From Lachnospiraceae bacterium (lineage in GTDB: Bacteria; Bacillota; Clostridia; Lachnospirales; Lachnospiraceae): a stretch of DNA of 64,000 nt. Positions 34,581 through 44,999 of this stretch are shown here, in pieces. Position numbers and translations under genes: made by a program. The stretch lies in NCBI GenBank assembly GCA_017405805.1, contig JAFQZU010000014.1, positions 55,114 through 119,113 on the forward strand. The letters run 5' to 3'. Each line of letters begins with the position of its first letter. Positions within the stretch are counted from its first letter, which is position 1. The notes beneath the pieces are model-generated. The model was given only the letters and a program-made list of their open reading frames with translations, was not told where the DNA came from and made no database searches.

Positions 34581-35555
34581 TCACAGCAGCGCCGCGTATT
34601 CCTCCAGCTTTTTCTTCGCCTGCGGGCTCAGATTCCGGGGCACCGCGACCCGGATCTCCACGTACTCGTCTCCCTTTTTGGGATTTCTCCCGGTCGTCTG
34701 AATGCCCTTTTCCCTCAGCCGGATCTTATTGCCGGGCTGGATCCCCGCGGGGATCTTGCAGGTGACCGGTCCGTAGAGGGTAGGAAGCTTAGCCTCGCCT
34801 CCCAGCACCGCCACGTGATAAGGGACCTGCGCCGCCACGTACAGGTCGAGGCCGTCGCGCGTGTACTCGCTGTCGGGATCGATGTGGATCTCGATCAGGA
34901 GGTCGCCCTTTTTGCCGTTCGCGCCGATCATGCCCTTGCCGCGCAGACGGATCTTCTTGCCCTCCTCGATCCCCGCCGGGATCTTGATCTCCAGCGTGGA
35001 GACGCCCTTGCCGTCAGGGGACTGGAGCTGAATGCGCTTTGTGGAGCCGAGCGCCGCCTCGCGAAAGCTTACCGTCAGGCTGCTCGTGACGTCCAGCGAC
35101 TGCTCTCTGGCCGCGCCGCCCGTGCCGAAGCCCCTGCCGAAATCTCCGCCAAAAAAGCTGCTCCCGGAAAAGCCGCTCCGCCGGCCGCCCCCGCCGCCGA
35201 ACATATCGCCGAACATGCTGCGGAAGAGGTCCTCCGCGTCCTCCCCGCTGAAGTGGAAGGACTGGTAGCCGTTTCCGTTCCCGTAATACTGGTAGCCGCC
35301 CTGGCCGGCGCCGCCGTGACCCGCGCCGCTCCCGTCAAAAGCCGCATAGCCGAACTGGTCGTACAGCTTGCGCTTTTCGGGATCGCTGAGGATCGCGTAG
35401 GCCTCGCCGACGTCCTTGAACTTCTGCTCGGCCTCCTTGTCGCCGGGATTGGCGTCGGGATGGTATTTTTTGGCCAGCTTCCGGTAGGCGGATTTGAGTT
35501 TTTTATCATCTGCGGTGCGGTCGACGCCGAGCACCTGGTAAAGATCTTTTTTCAT
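34581..35555 (-). CDS. DnaJ-like co-chaperone (CbpA type)
   Basis: A 324-aa J-domain protein. The J domain (1-70) has HPD at 32-34, followed by a Gly/Phe-rich region to about residue 150 and a DnaJ C-terminal peptide-binding region. The CxxCxGxG zinc-finger repeats of true DnaJ are absent, as in CbpA. It would stimulate DnaK ATPase; no dnaK is in the window. Good promoter 40 bp upstream; no CIRCE element seen. Confidence 0.92.
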   Translation of the reverse strand: MKKDLYQVLGVDRTADDKKLKSAYRKLAKKYHPDANPGDKEAEQKFKDVGEAYAILSDPEKRKLYDQFGYAAFDGSGAGHGGAGQGGYQYYGNGNGYQSFHFSGEDAEDLFRSMFGDMFGGGGGRRSGFSGSSFFGGDFGRGFGTGGAAREQSLDVTSSLTVSFREAALGSTKRIQLQSPDGKGVSTLEIKIPAGIEEGKKIRLRGKGMIGANGKKGDLLIEIHIDPDSEYTRDGLDLYVAAQVPYHVAVLGGEAKLPTLYGPVTCKIPAGIQPGNKIRLREKGIQTTGRNPKKGDEYVEIRVAVPRNLSPQAKKKLEEYAALL

Positions 35556-35595
35556 GATGGATTACCTCCAGCTTTATTATATCTGTTATATTTAG

Positions 35596-35624
35596 AGTAT
35601 AACAAGTATATAACCCTTTCGCAA
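35596..35624 (-). promoter_or_regulatory. Promoter of the DnaJ-like gene
   Basis: Minus strand: TTGCGA, 17-nt spacer, TATACT. Confidence 0.65.
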
Positions 35625-35663
35625 GAAGTATGTCTTTTTATATTATTAAAATTCTATAAACAA

Positions 35664-36383
35664 TCAGACGGTAAACTTCTCCCCCTGGAAGGCAATCGGC
35701 TGAAATCTCTCATACCAGTCCGGATGCAGGAGTTTCAAAGACTCATGATACGTCGCGCACAGATCATATTTCTCCCAGAAATGCATGGGAAAGACATGGT
35801 CCGCATCCAGCGTCTCCAGGCAGTAGTCCATGCAGTAACGGTAGGCGTACTCCTGCCGGGGATCCAGCGGCGCGAAGGCGGCGTCGATATGAACGCCCTT
35901 CATGCGGTCGATCTCCCGCTTGAAGTTGACGGCCCGCTCCCGGTTGCGCTCGGCAGGATCCACGTTCCAGTGCCACCAGTTCAGATCGCCCGCGTGATAG
36001 ATGGTCTCGTTCTTTGTCCTGATGAGGAAGGCGACGCCCTCGTCGGTCGAGAGGATCGGCGTGCAGGTAAAGTCCCCGGTCCGGATCTCCTGCAGCGGGT
36101 ACGCCCATGTGAGCGGGATCTGCGTGAGAAAAGGATATCTGCAGGTCATCCCGGCAAAAGTCTCCCTGATGTCAAACCCGAGGATATACATCGCCGCGTC
36201 CCGGAGTCTCTCATCCTCGTAAAGATCGGGCTTCCAGTGGTCCTGATGCGCATGGCTGACGAAAATATAGATCTTTTTATCCTTGTCGAATTCGGGGAGC
36301 TCCCCGCGTATATAGTCGAAAATATAATAGGCGTCGGATGTCTCCACCGAAAAGCCGCTGTGTCCAAGATAGGTAATGTTCAT
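35664..36383 (-). CDS. Metallo-beta-lactamase-fold hydrolase
   Basis: A 239-aa MBL-fold protein with the metal motif SHAHQDH (H44, H46, D48, H49) and later candidate ligands in YHAGDLNWWHW and near FPMHFW. It belongs to the broad UlaG/RomA-like group of soluble hydrolases whose substrates are usually unknown. The protein begins MNITYLGHSGF, typical for the family. Not obviously linked to its neighbours. Confidence 0.85.
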   Translation of the reverse strand: MNITYLGHSGFSVETSDAYYIFDYIRGELPEFDKDKKIYIFVSHAHQDHWKPDLYEDERLRDAAMYILGFDIRETFAGMTCRYPFLTQIPLTWAYPLQEIRTGDFTCTPILSTDEGVAFLIRTKNETIYHAGDLNWWHWNVDPAERNRERAVNFKREIDRMKGVHIDAAFAPLDPRQEYAYRYCMDYCLETLDADHVFPMHFWEKYDLCATYHESLKLLHPDWYERFQPIAFQGEKFTV

Positions 36384-36509
36384 TTTTCTCTCGTCTCCTT
36401 CTGCACTTTCTTATACAATATGAATATGAGATCACTGGTCCGAGACGTAAGTGCGGCTCCGTTTCATAAGACAAATTCTCCTCTTTCTGTATCATTTTAC
36501 AAAATGTTA

Positions 36510-36562
36510 TTGCATTCAATACAGTTTCCCTAGTAGGATAACAAAATGAGACGGTTTGTCTC
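36510..36562 (+). promoter_or_regulatory. Candidate promoter and small operator upstream of the ABC fusion
   Basis: TTGCAT, 18-nt spacer, TAGGAT (36534-36539), followed at 36548-36562 by the inverted repeat GAGAC-N5-GTCTC in the early leader. A regulator site is possible but not identified. Confidence 0.35.
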
Positions 36563-36618
36563 TCTCATTAACCTATTTCATTCCCCCTTTGTCAACCCCT
36601 TCGGAGGAAGTAAGATAT

Positions 36619-39600
36619 ATGCTGCAGCTCAAAGATATAAAGAAAAAATACGTCACCGGCGGCTACGAGCAGATCGCCCTGGGCGGCGTCTCACTCAATC
36701 TGAGGGACAACGAATTCGTGGCGATCCTCGGGCCCAGCGGATCCGGCAAGACTACCCTTCTCAACATCATCGGCGGCCTGGACCGCTACGACAGCGGCGA
36801 CCTGATCATCGACGGCGTATCCACGAAAAAATACCGTGACCGCGACTGGGATTCCTACCGCAACCACACGGTCGGTTTCGTCTTCCAGTCCTACAATCTC
36901 ATCCCTCACCAGACCGTTCTGCAGAACGTGGAGCTGGCCCTGACCATCGGCGGCATCACCAGCGCAAAGCGCCGGCAGATGGCGCTGGACGCCCTGGACA
37001 AGGTCGGCCTGAAGGAACAGGCCCACAAGCGGCCCAACCAGATGTCCGGCGGCCAGATGCAGCGTGTGGCCATCGCCAGGGCCCTGGTCAACGACCCCAA
37101 GATCCTGCTCGCTGACGAACCTACGGGCGCCCTTGACACCAAGACGTCCGTCCAGGTCATGGAGCTGCTCAAGGAGGTGGCTGCCGACCGCCTGGTCGTC
37201 ATGGTCACTCACAACCCCGAGCTGGCGGACCAGTACGCCAACCGGATCGTCCGCCTCAAGGACGGCAGCATCATCAGCGACACCAACCCCCTGACGATCG
37301 AGGAGGAGGTCCCCGCGGTACACAAAAACCTCGGCAAGGCGTCCATGTCCATCCTCACTTCCTTCGGACTGAGCCTGAACAACCTCATGACCAAGAAGGG
37401 GCGCACGATCCTCACCGCTTTTGCCGGATCCATCGGAATCATCGGCATCGCGCTGATTCTCGCCCTCTCCACCGGTTTCCAGAACTACATCGACCAGGTG
37501 CAGGAGGAGACCATGAACAGCTATCCCCTGACCATCTCCTCGGAGACCGGCGATTTCACCAGCGCCATCCTCTCCATGCAGTCGGGGAGAGACGCTGAGC
37601 CCAACGGGAACAAGCTGGTGGAGCAGCAGTTTATCTCCTCCATCACCAATTCCTTTACCACCAACGATCTCAAGAGCTTTCGGGATTATCTGGACGCCCA
37701 TCCAGAGGAGTATCAGGATGACGTGCAGTTGATCAAGTACAACTACGCGGTCACGCCCCTGATCTATACCATCGACGCCGCGGACAACATCGCCAAGCTC
37801 AACCCCAGCGATATGTCCTCCGGTTCGGCGGGACAGGCCACCTTTTTGTCCAATTTCGGCGGCTCCTCCATGAGCTCCTACTCGGAGATCACCAACTACG
37901 AGTCCCTCAAGGAGGACTACACCCTGCTCGCGGGCAAATGGCCGGAAAAATACAACGAGATGATCGTGGCCCTCTCCTCCCCCAACCAGATCTCCGACCT
38001 CCTGATCTACTCCCTCGGGCTTCGTGACACAAAAGAACTCTCGGACCTGATGAAGAGCTTCTACCTGGGCGAGAAAGCCACCATCGACAACGAGCCGATG
38101 ACCATCACCTACGAAGATCTTATGAACCTGGATCTGCGTCTGGTCGATCCCACCGACCTCTACCGGTACGACGGCGAGTACGATATCTATGAGGATATGT
38201 CGGACGACAAGGATTTCATGGAGGACGTATACGAAAAGTCCGAGCCGCTCCGCATCGTCGGCATCATTTACCAGCCGGAAAAAAACAGGTCCGGTTCCTC
38301 CAACGTCGGCGTTCTGTATCTGCCCGACCTGACCCGCCATGTCATGGACAAGGCGGCCGGATCGGAGATCGTGCGCAAGCAGCTGGCCTCCAAGGACATC
38401 GACGTCTTCTCCGGCAAAGAGTTTGACAGCGACGACGATGACGACGAACTCGATTTTCAGGACATGATCACCGTCGACGAGGACCTTCTGAGCGAAGCCT
38501 TTGTCTTCAACGGTGATTTCAGCGATATCTCCATTGACCAGGACAGCATGGCGGAGATCGTAAAGGCCACCTCCGAATCCGTCGCCAAAAACATCGACGA
38601 CGTCACCAAATCCATGGTATCCGCCGTCACACAGGCCGATTCCGCCTACGCTTCCGCCATCATCGACGGCTATAAACAGATCGCGGTCGTATCCATGAAC
38701 GACTCCGACGCGCCGGAGACGAAACCTGACGTCTCCGCCGTCACCGGCATTCTGGAGCAGCAGCGCGACGCGGCTGCCGCCCAGGCTAAAGAATCCGCCA
38801 GAAGCGCCGTTGAGGAGAATATCGATACCTCCATCTCCAATATCCAGACCGCCCTCGAGGAGGCTTCGACCGCCGAGGAGGCGAGAAGCATCATCAATGC
38901 CCTCAATATGCTCGGACTGGACGAAACCATGGCAGAACAGCTCCGAAGCGGGATCAAGGAAACGGGCGGTCAGACCGGTGATGATTCCGGTGATGATTCC
39001 GGAGAAGTCCCCCCGGCAGATACGGGGGAAGGCTCTGACTCGGGCGAAGGCTCCGATACAGGCGAAGGCTCCGATACGGGCGAAAGCTCCGATGCGGGGG
39101 AAGGCTCTGACTCGGGCGAAGGCTCCGATGCGGGTGAAGGCTCTGACGCGGGCGAAGGCTCCGACGCGGGCGAAGGTGCATCCGGTGAGTCCGGCGAGAG
39201 CTCCGATTCCGGTTCCTCCGAGAGCAAGCCTGACGTCAGCGAGACTGTGGCCATGCTCGATTCCATGAAGGGAACCCTGACTGAGGCTGCGCTGGACGCA
39301 GCCGCGGACGCAGCCACACAGACCATCCAGTCCCGGATCGACGCCCTGAACAACGCGAATACCAAGGCGGAAGCCGACGCCGTCATCGATGAGATGGGCC
39401 TGGACGAGAGCCAGTCCTCCATGATGAAGACCCTGATCGTCAAGCAGTTTGAGGAGGGCGGCAACACCACCTCCGCCCAGTACCTGTCCCTCGCCTATCT
39501 GGATATGTACAAGTCCCAGGCCATTACCGAGGAGAGCATCGCCGCAGTGACGGACCAGATCAAGGAGATCTCCATCAATCCTGCCAACACCCGCAAGATC

Positions 39601-40572
39601 GCGGAGGATGCTTTTGACATTTACTACGGGAGCCTCATGCCGGACGAGAACGGCATGGTCCGCGTGTCCGACCTTCCCGCCAACGACGAAGCCATTAATC
39701 AGGCTGTCGCAAAGAACAGTGAACTCCTCTTCCAGGAGGGCTATGAGCTAGCCAAAAACTATATGGCGCTTCTGGTGGCGCAGGGCACGGCAGAGGCCCT
39801 TGGCAAGGCCATGGAGCCGCTGAGCGCGCTGAGTGACCTTTTTGGCGGGGAAGATTTGCTTACCGTCGACACGGACAAGTTTGCGGAGGCCTTCCAGTTC
39901 GACAAGAACGAGGATGAGCTCTCCCGCCTGATGACGACCCTCCTGTCGGGCAAGCGCTCCTCCTACACCAGCAACCTCCTCGACCTCGGATACCAGAATG
40001 AGAGAGAGCCTTCCAGCATCTCCTTCTATTTCAAGGATTTCGAGTCCAAAAACCGCTTCGTGGAATTTTTGGACCGCTACAACAGCATTGTCGACGAGGA
40101 GCAGGAACTGAGCTACACCGACCTCACGGGACTCCTGATGGGATCCGTGGAGACCATTATCAACGCGGTCACCTACGTGCTGATCGCCTTCGTCTCCATC
40201 TCCCTGATCGTCTCCTCCATCATGATCGGGATCATCACCTATATCTCCGTTCTGGAGCGGACCAAGGAGATCGGCATCCTGCGTGCGATCGGCGCCTCCA
40301 AGCGCAATATCTCCTCCATCTTCAACGCGGAGACCTTCATCATCGGTTTTTTGTCCGGCGTGATCGGCGTGGTGACGACAAGACTCCTTCTCTTCCCGAT
40401 CAACGACCTGATCCACAAGGTGACGGAGATCGACGACATCACCGCCGTGCTGGATCCGATCCCGGCGCTGGCCCTGGTAGCGATCGCGACCATCCTTACC
40501 ATGATCGGCGGTCTCATTCCTTCGCAGTCGGCCTCCAAGAAGGATCCGGTCATTGCACTCAGAACCGAATAA
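36619..40572 (+). CDS. MacB-like ABC transporter: ATPase fused to giant FtsX-type permease
   Basis: A 1317-aa protein. Residues 1-230 are an ATPase of the LolD/MacB class: Walker A GPSGSGKT (38-45), signature SGGQMQR, Walker B LLADEPTGALD. A first membrane helix near 262-285 is followed by an extracytoplasmic region of about 890 residues, then three helices from about 1178 with FtsX-like VLERTKEIGILRAIGASK. The outer part has coiled Ala-rich stretches and a Gly-Glu-Ser-Asp repeat (about 803-856). One FtsX unit implies a homodimer. The start follows CGGAGGAAG. Such fusions in Clostridia move peptides or act mechanically on cell-wall enzymes; the substrate is unknown. Confidence 0.88.
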   Translation: MLQLKDIKKKYVTGGYEQIALGGVSLNLRDNEFVAILGPSGSGKTTLLNIIGGLDRYDSGDLIIDGVSTKKYRDRDWDSYRNHTVGFVFQSYNLIPHQTVLQNVELALTIGGITSAKRRQMALDALDKVGLKEQAHKRPNQMSGGQMQRVAIARALVNDPKILLADEPTGALDTKTSVQVMELLKEVAADRLVVMVTHNPELADQYANRIVRLKDGSIISDTNPLTIEEEVPAVHKNLGKASMSILTSFGLSLNNLMTKKGRTILTAFAGSIGIIGIALILALSTGFQNYIDQVQEETMNSYPLTISSETGDFTSAILSMQSGRDAEPNGNKLVEQQFISSITNSFTTNDLKSFRDYLDAHPEEYQDDVQLIKYNYAVTPLIYTIDAADNIAKLNPSDMSSGSAGQATFLSNFGGSSMSSYSEITNYESLKEDYTLLAGKWPEKYNEMIVALSSPNQISDLLIYSLGLRDTKELSDLMKSFYLGEKATIDNEPMTITYEDLMNLDLRLVDPTDLYRYDGEYDIYEDMSDDKDFMEDVYEKSEPLRIVGIIYQPEKNRSGSSNVGVLYLPDLTRHVMDKAAGSEIVRKQLASKDIDVFSGKEFDSDDDDDELDFQDMITVDEDLLSEAFVFNGDFSDISIDQDSMAEIVKATSESVAKNIDDVTKSMVSAVTQADSAYASAIIDGYKQIAVVSMNDSDAPETKPDVSAVTGILEQQRDAAAAQAKESARSAVEENIDTSISNIQTALEEASTAEEARSIINALNMLGLDETMAEQLRSGIKETGGQTGDDSGDDSGEVPPADTGEGSDSGEGSDTGEGSDTGESSDAGEGSDSGEGSDAGEGSDAGEGSDAGEGASGESGESSDSGSSESKPDVSETVAMLDSMKGTLTEAALDAAADAATQTIQSRIDALNNANTKAEADAVIDEMGLDESQSSMMKTLIVKQFEEGGNTTSAQYLSLAYLDMYKSQAITEESIAAVTDQIKEISINPANTRKIAEDAFDIYYGSLMPDENGMVRVSDLPANDEAINQAVAKNSELLFQEGYELAKNYMALLVAQGTAEALGKAMEPLSALSDLFGGEDLLTVDTDKFAEAFQFDKNEDELSRLMTTLLSGKRSSYTSNLLDLGYQNEREPSSISFYFKDFESKNRFVEFLDRYNSIVDEEQELSYTDLTGLLMGSVETIINAVTYVLIAFVSISLIVSSIMIGIITYISVLERTKEIGILRAIGASKRNISSIFNAETFIIGFLSGVIGVVTTRLLLFPINDLIHKVTEIDDITAVLDPIPALALVAIATILTMIGGLIPSQSASKKDPVIALRTE
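39021..39190 (+). repeat. Gly-Glu-Gly/Ser-Ser-Asp hexapeptide repeat inside the permease
   Basis: About nine tandem 18-bp units code GEGSDS, GEGSDT, GESSDA or GEGSDA inside the outer loop of the ABC fusion protein. It is a low-complexity acidic linker, likely variable in copy number. Confidence 0.9.
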
Positions 40573-40584
40573 CCGTAAAGCAGC

Positions 40585-40624
40585 AAGGAGCTGCCGCATT
40601 TGATGACAAATGCGGCAGCTCCTT
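40585..40624. terminator. Bidirectional terminator between convergent genes
   Basis: A perfect 18-bp stem (AAGGAGCTGCCGCATTTG and its complement) with a 4-nt ATGA loop, between the ABC fusion and the M29 peptidase. T runs are weak on both sides, so efficiency is uncertain. Confidence 0.75.
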
Positions 40625-40664
40625 CGCTGTTAAAGCACTCTCATAATAACTAACCAGCCAATTC

Positions 40665-41903
40665 TCAGGCCCACGTCCCCTCCCGGAAGACCGGCACCAG
40701 CGTCCCGTCCGGCCGCACGCCGTCGATCGACAGATCGTCCGCGCCGACCATGAAGTCCACATGGATGATGGAATCATTGATGCCCTGCTCTTTTGCCTGC
40801 TCCATGGTCAGATCGTCTCCGCCCGGCAGGACCTCTTTAAATCCCATGCCGACTGCGCAGTGGCAGCACGCATTCTCGTCAAAAAGCGTCTCGTAGAAGA
40901 GGAACCCGCACTGGTTGACCGGGCTCTCCTTGGGTACCAGCGCGACTTCACCCAGCATCGAGGCGCCCTCGTCCATATGGATCATCTGTTCCAGAAGCGC
41001 CTGCCCCTTCTCAGCGCGGCAGGAGACTGCCTTTCCGTTCTCAAACGTAATGGAAAAACCGTCAATGATCTGGCTGTTCCAGGAAAGCGGCTTGACGGCC
41101 ACCAGTGTGCCCTCGCATTTTCCCGCGATCGGGGAGGTAAAGATCTCCTCCGTGGGCATGTTGGGGATGTAGAAAGCGCCGTTTACGGAATTGACGGTAC
41201 CAGCTCCTTCCCACCTTGCGCCGGGGATCAGATCGACCGTAAAATCCGTACCGTTCGCACTCTTATAGCGAAGGGAAGAGAAGCCCTGCGCGTTGAGCCA
41301 GGCTGCCTTTTCCTCGATAAAATCCGTGTGCGCCTTCCAGTCGGCCACCGGATCGTTTTCCTCGTTTACGCGCACCGTTTTCAGGATCGCGTTCCAGAGC
41401 TGTTCCACCGCATCCTCTGCGTCTGCCGCTTCCGGGAAGCACTTCATAGCCCACTTAACGGAAGGGTACGCCGCGATGACCCACTGGTGTTTCCCCTCGA
41501 TCGCGTTGCGGTAAGGCTTGAGCACCGTAGCGCGGCTCTGCATGACGGAGGAAAGCTTCTGCGGGTCGACGCCGGCCATGGCGTCCGGATCCTCCGAAAC
41601 GATAAAAATGCGGCAGGGCAGATCCTCCACCATCTGTTTCATCTTTCCCTCCTCCCAGGGAAGGACTTTGGCGAGCACCTCCTGCTCCGCATACAGATAA
41701 TTCAGCCGGCTCTGGGTGTCGAAGGTCCAGTCGACGTTTACTTTTTTGGCGCCCACTTTGTAGCATTCCTCCATGAGCATGGCTGCGAAAGCATGCTGTT
41801 CCACCGAGATCGTCAGCTGTACGACCTGTCCGGGCTGCACGTTCGCGCCGGTGCGCACGATCAGCCGGGCATATTTACCTAGGATCGAATCTGTAATTTT
41901 CAT
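40665..41903 (-). CDS. M29 family aminopeptidase
   Basis: A 412-aa metal-dependent aminopeptidase of family M29 (AmpS/PepS/aminopeptidase T). Family segments include PNMPTEEIFTSP, with a metal-binding Glu, HCAVGMGF, and the C-terminal IIHVDFMVG carrying metal ligands. It removes N-terminal residues from peptides in the cytoplasm. The length is normal. A monocistronic gene converging with the ABC fusion gene. Confidence 0.9.
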   Translation of the reverse strand: MKITDSILGKYARLIVRTGANVQPGQVVQLTISVEQHAFAAMLMEECYKVGAKKVNVDWTFDTQSRLNYLYAEQEVLAKVLPWEEGKMKQMVEDLPCRIFIVSEDPDAMAGVDPQKLSSVMQSRATVLKPYRNAIEGKHQWVIAAYPSVKWAMKCFPEAADAEDAVEQLWNAILKTVRVNEENDPVADWKAHTDFIEEKAAWLNAQGFSSLRYKSANGTDFTVDLIPGARWEGAGTVNSVNGAFYIPNMPTEEIFTSPIAGKCEGTLVAVKPLSWNSQIIDGFSITFENGKAVSCRAEKGQALLEQMIHMDEGASMLGEVALVPKESPVNQCGFLFYETLFDENACCHCAVGMGFKEVLPGGDDLTMEQAKEQGINDSIIHVDFMVGADDLSIDGVRPDGTLVPVFREGTWA

Positions 41904-41927
41904 AATGTCTCTGTTACTCCTTCATTT

Positions 41928-43139
41928 TTACAAGTAATACAGCAGTGTCATCCCGCCGTACAAAACTACCATGCCGCCCAGGATCAAGGCCTGTTTGACC
42001 CTGTGCTCCGTCAGGATCCCGACAAATTCGCGCACGGTCGCGTTGGGCCAGAAATACCATTTTGTCCTTGCGCCGATCCCGACGGCCCGCATTCCCACGC
42101 GTCTGGCCATCAGTCCGCTCCGGAACACGTGGTAATTGGTGGTGGCGAACAGGATCTTCTTATTCCTGACGTCTCCGATCACTTTCCTGGAAAACAGCAT
42201 ATTTTCATAGGTACTCCCGGAGCGGTCCTCCAACAGGATCCTTTCTGCCGGGACGCCTTTTTGCGCCAGTCTCGCAGCGATGCACGACGCCTCGGAGATC
42301 ACTTCGTCCGGCCCTTTGCCGCCCGAAGCGACATAGACCGGCTTTTTCCCCGTCTCTCTCTCCTGCTTCCCGCCAAAATCCTCAGCGATCCCGATCCTCC
42401 CGTCCAGGAGCGGTGTGGGCGTGCCGTCCTTTCGCATCCCGCAGCCCAGAATGATGATAAAGTCCTTGTCAAAGGCCGGCTTATAGCGCAGGATGACCGC
42501 GTTGGCCAGGATCGTGCCGATCAGCATGCACTCAAAATACAGGTAGAAGGCGGCAAAAAGATTGGTCAGGAAATTGTGAAGCACATGGACCTCCCACTCC
42601 TCTGCGGTGACGCGGGTGCTCCAGTACAGAAGGAGCTCTCCCCCGATCAGCAGAATGGAGAGGATAATGCCCAGGACGTTCACAAGTCTTTTCCCCTCGT
42701 GACGGATCAGCGCGATGTTGGACACGCACAGAGCAATGGAAAACAGCGTGATGAAAGGCATGGTCACCGCCATATATCTCCTGGCCGAGCTCAAAAAGAC
42801 ATAGAGAAGATACAGAAGATCTTCCGTCCCCGCCTCCCGGGCAGGCCATGTCCGGACCATGATCACGATCTGCGAGACCAGCATAAAACACGCGAACAGC
42901 GCAAAGCCGGAGTAATAGATCGTGTTGTAGGAATACGGATTGTAGCGGAGCTGCCTTACAAAAGCCCTTATGAGAAAAAAGACCGTCAGCAGCAGGTACA
43001 GACAGATCAGTCCTTCCACCGCACGGAGGGAAATCGTTTCAAAGCTGAGAAGGATCGCCATGAGGACCGCTGTGACAGCTGTCAGCACGGCAATGTTCCA
43101 GACCTTCGGCTTTTTATCCAATGTATCAAATGCAGGCAT
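41928..43139 (-). CDS. YdcF-like (DUF218) membrane protein
   Basis: A 403-aa protein: about six to seven hydrophobic helices in the first 220 residues, then a DUF218 domain (FIIILGCGMRKDG, PVYVASGGKG, LEDRSGSTYENMLFS, FATTNYHVFRSGLMAR), and one or two final helices. DUF218 proteins such as SanA, ElyC and YdcF act in envelope processes. I chose the ATG at 43139, because AAGGA lies eight bases upstream; an ATG 13 codons earlier falls in the pfp terminator hairpin. Confidence 0.87.
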   Translation of the reverse strand: MPAFDTLDKKPKVWNIAVLTAVTAVLMAILLSFETISLRAVEGLICLYLLLTVFFLIRAFVRQLRYNPYSYNTIYYSGFALFACFMLVSQIVIMVRTWPAREAGTEDLLYLLYVFLSSARRYMAVTMPFITLFSIALCVSNIALIRHEGKRLVNVLGIILSILLIGGELLLYWSTRVTAEEWEVHVLHNFLTNLFAAFYLYFECMLIGTILANAVILRYKPAFDKDFIIILGCGMRKDGTPTPLLDGRIGIAEDFGGKQERETGKKPVYVASGGKGPDEVISEASCIAARLAQKGVPAERILLEDRSGSTYENMLFSRKVIGDVRNKKILFATTNYHVFRSGLMARRVGMRAVGIGARTKWYFWPNATVREFVGILTEHRVKQALILGGMVVLYGGMTLLYYL

Positions 43140-43157
43140 AAGACTGTTCCTTTTAAA

Positions 43158-43209
43158 AGCCAAGCCAACGATAGTCATCGGATACAGAAATGACTATGTT
43201 GGCTTGGCT
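43158..43209 (-). terminator. Hairpin terminator after pfp
   Basis: Arms of 21 and 20 nt (AGCCAAGCCAAC.ATAGTCAT and its inverse) form a long stem with an 11-nt loop. On the minus strand it is followed by TTTTAAAA. It separates pfp from the YdcF-like gene. Confidence 0.8.
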
Positions 43210-43258
43210 GTAGACATACGCTTATAAAATAGACGTTACCGGATACAAAGGGCCGGTT

Positions 43259-44920
43259 TTACTTCTGCTGCTCCAGGGCCAGCGTCTTTGTCGTGATGTC
43301 GCAGACCTCTGCGGGCCCATAGTACTGGATCGCGCCCGGATAAGTATAGGAGGTCTCCACTGCCCACTTCGCTCTGTTCGCTGCGAAGAATTTGAAGGGT
43401 GCGCCGTCAAGCTCGACGAGTGCCTTTCTGATGACCGGCTTGTCCTCGCCGTTTCTGCGCTCGATGTTCATCATCTTGGTGATCGGCATGCCGCCTGCTT
43501 TCCACTCTTCTGCCGGTGCGGACAGGTTGGAGATCTTGGACAGATATCCGGTGAAGCCGTACTGGATCAGCATGAATGCATTGTAGCCGAGGGAGTAGCA
43601 GTAGTCGCTGTCGAAGTTGGACGGGAATGCGCATCTGCCTTCATAGCCGAAGAAGTGCGTCAGAGGGGAGAATTTGCCCTTGTAGGTTCCCGCCGCCGCG
43701 CGTGCTGCCAGCTTATTCTTAACCAGTTCCGCAAAGAGCTTTTCGGACTCGATCAGGGAAACCTGTACGTTGCCGTGCGGGTCTCTCTCGAGGAAGAGCT
43801 GCTGCTGGATGCCGGTCGGAAGGATCGCGAATACCGCCATGGACTCCGCGGTAAGGCCTTTTTCGATGAAGGCATACTTCTCATCCCAGGAGGGAAGCGC
43901 GTTGAAGGCCTCTGTCTTCTCGCCCGCAAGGAGCTCGTTGATCTCGGCGATCAGCTTGGAGAACTCGGGAACAAATTCCACGATGCCTTCGGGAATGATC
44001 GCGACGCCAAAATTCTCGCCGTTATTCCCGCGCGTCTCCACCGCGTCCGCGATCTGATCCGCGATCTCGGAAAGGGACTGCTTCTTAGCTGCGACTTCCT
44101 CGCCGATCAGGCAGATGTTCGCCTGTGTCTCCAGTGCGCACTCCAGTGCGACGTGGGAAGCGGAGCGGCCCATGACCTTGATGAAGTGCCAGTACTTCTT
44201 GGCGGAATTGCAGTCGCGCTCGATGTTTCCGATCAGTTCGCTATATGTCTTGGTTGCGGTATCGAAACCGAAGGAGATCTCGATGTCCTCGTTCTTCAGG
44301 TCGCCGTCGATGGTCTTGGGGCATCCGATGACCTGCACGCCGGTCTTATTCTTCGCCATGTACTCTGCGAGGACCGCCGCGTTGGTGTTGGAATCGTCGC
44401 CGCCGATGATGACGATTGCGGTAATGCCGTGCTTTTTGCAGACTTCCGTCGCGACTTCAAACTGGGGAACGGTCTCGAGCTTTGTTCTGCCGGAACCGAT
44501 GATATCGAAACCGCCGGTATTTCTGTACTGATTGATAAAGTCGTCCGTCATCTCGATATAGTCATCCTCAAGGAGTCCGCTCGGGCCGCCCTTGAAGCCG
44601 AGAAGGACGTTGTCCTTATCCGATGCCTTCAGCGCGTCATACAGACCGCACACGACGTTGTGTCCGCCAGGTGCCTGACCGCCGGAAAGGATCACGCCGA
44701 CGACCTGCTTTTTGGTCTCTGCCGTGTTCGCGCCCTTCTGGAAAGTGATCTCGTTCTTTCCATAGGTGTTGGGGAACAGCGCCTTGATCTTATCCTGATC
44801 TGCCACGCTCTCCGTGGGGGCGCCCATTTTGACGCAGATTTCGGAAATGCCGTTTCTCAGCATGCCCGGAAGCTTGGGTGCATAGCTGTATCTTGCTTTC
44901 TGAAGGGGTGAAATACTCAT
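43259..44920 (-). CDS. pfp: Pyrophosphate-dependent 6-phosphofructokinase
   Basis: A 553-aa long-form (plant beta-like) PPi-PFK that phosphorylates fructose-6-phosphate with PPi, reversibly. The phosphoryl-donor site [21 protein letters not shown] and the catalytic [10 protein letters not shown] are present; the Asp following Gly-Gly (GGDDS) is the residue type that marks PPi use. The ATG at 44920 has GGAG nine bases upstream; the ATG three codons earlier lies inside that site. It points to PPi-based glycolysis. Confidence 0.94.
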   Translation of the reverse strand: MSISPLQKARYSYAPKLPGMLRNGISEICVKMGAPTESVADQDKIKALFPNTYGKNEITFQKGANTAETKKQVVGVILSGGQAPGGHNVVCGLYDALKASDKDNVLLGFKGGPSGLLEDDYIEMTDDFINQYRNTGGFDIIGSGRTKLETVPQFEVATEVCKKHGITAIVIIGGDDSNTNAAVLAEYMAKNKTGVQVIGCPKTIDGDLKNEDIEISFGFDTATKTYSELIGNIERDCNSAKKYWHFIKVMGRSASHVALECALETQANICLIGEEVAAKKQSLSEIADQIADAVETRGNNGENFGVAIIPEGIVEFVPEFSKLIAEINELLAGEKTEAFNALPSWDEKYAFIEKGLTAESMAVFAILPTGIQQQLFLERDPHGNVQVSLIESEKLFAELVKNKLAARAAAGTYKGKFSPLTHFFGYEGRCAFPSNFDSDYCYSLGYNAFMLIQYGFTGYLSKISNLSAPAEEWKAGGMPITKMMNIERRNGEDKPVIRKALVELDGAPFKFFAANRAKWAVETSYTYPGAIQYYGPAEVCDITTKTLALEQQK

Positions 44921-44999
44921 GATAACCATCTCCTTTTCAAAATATACTGTGTAGGCAATACTATATTAAGGTATTTGGACCTTATTTTAAATGCTTTTT

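Noticed and set aside
35556-35663. CIRCE/HrcA heat-shock operator before the DnaJ-like gene
   Set aside because: No TTAGCACTC-N9-GAGTGCTAA pattern; only a standard promoter is visible.
39021-39190. Tandem short repeats considered as a CRISPR array
   Set aside because: Units are contiguous 18-bp codon repeats without spacers, in frame inside the ABC fusion protein.
40585-40624. Perfect 18-bp inverted repeat considered as a mobile-element end
   Set aside because: It has a 4-nt loop between two convergent genes, which fits a bidirectional terminator.
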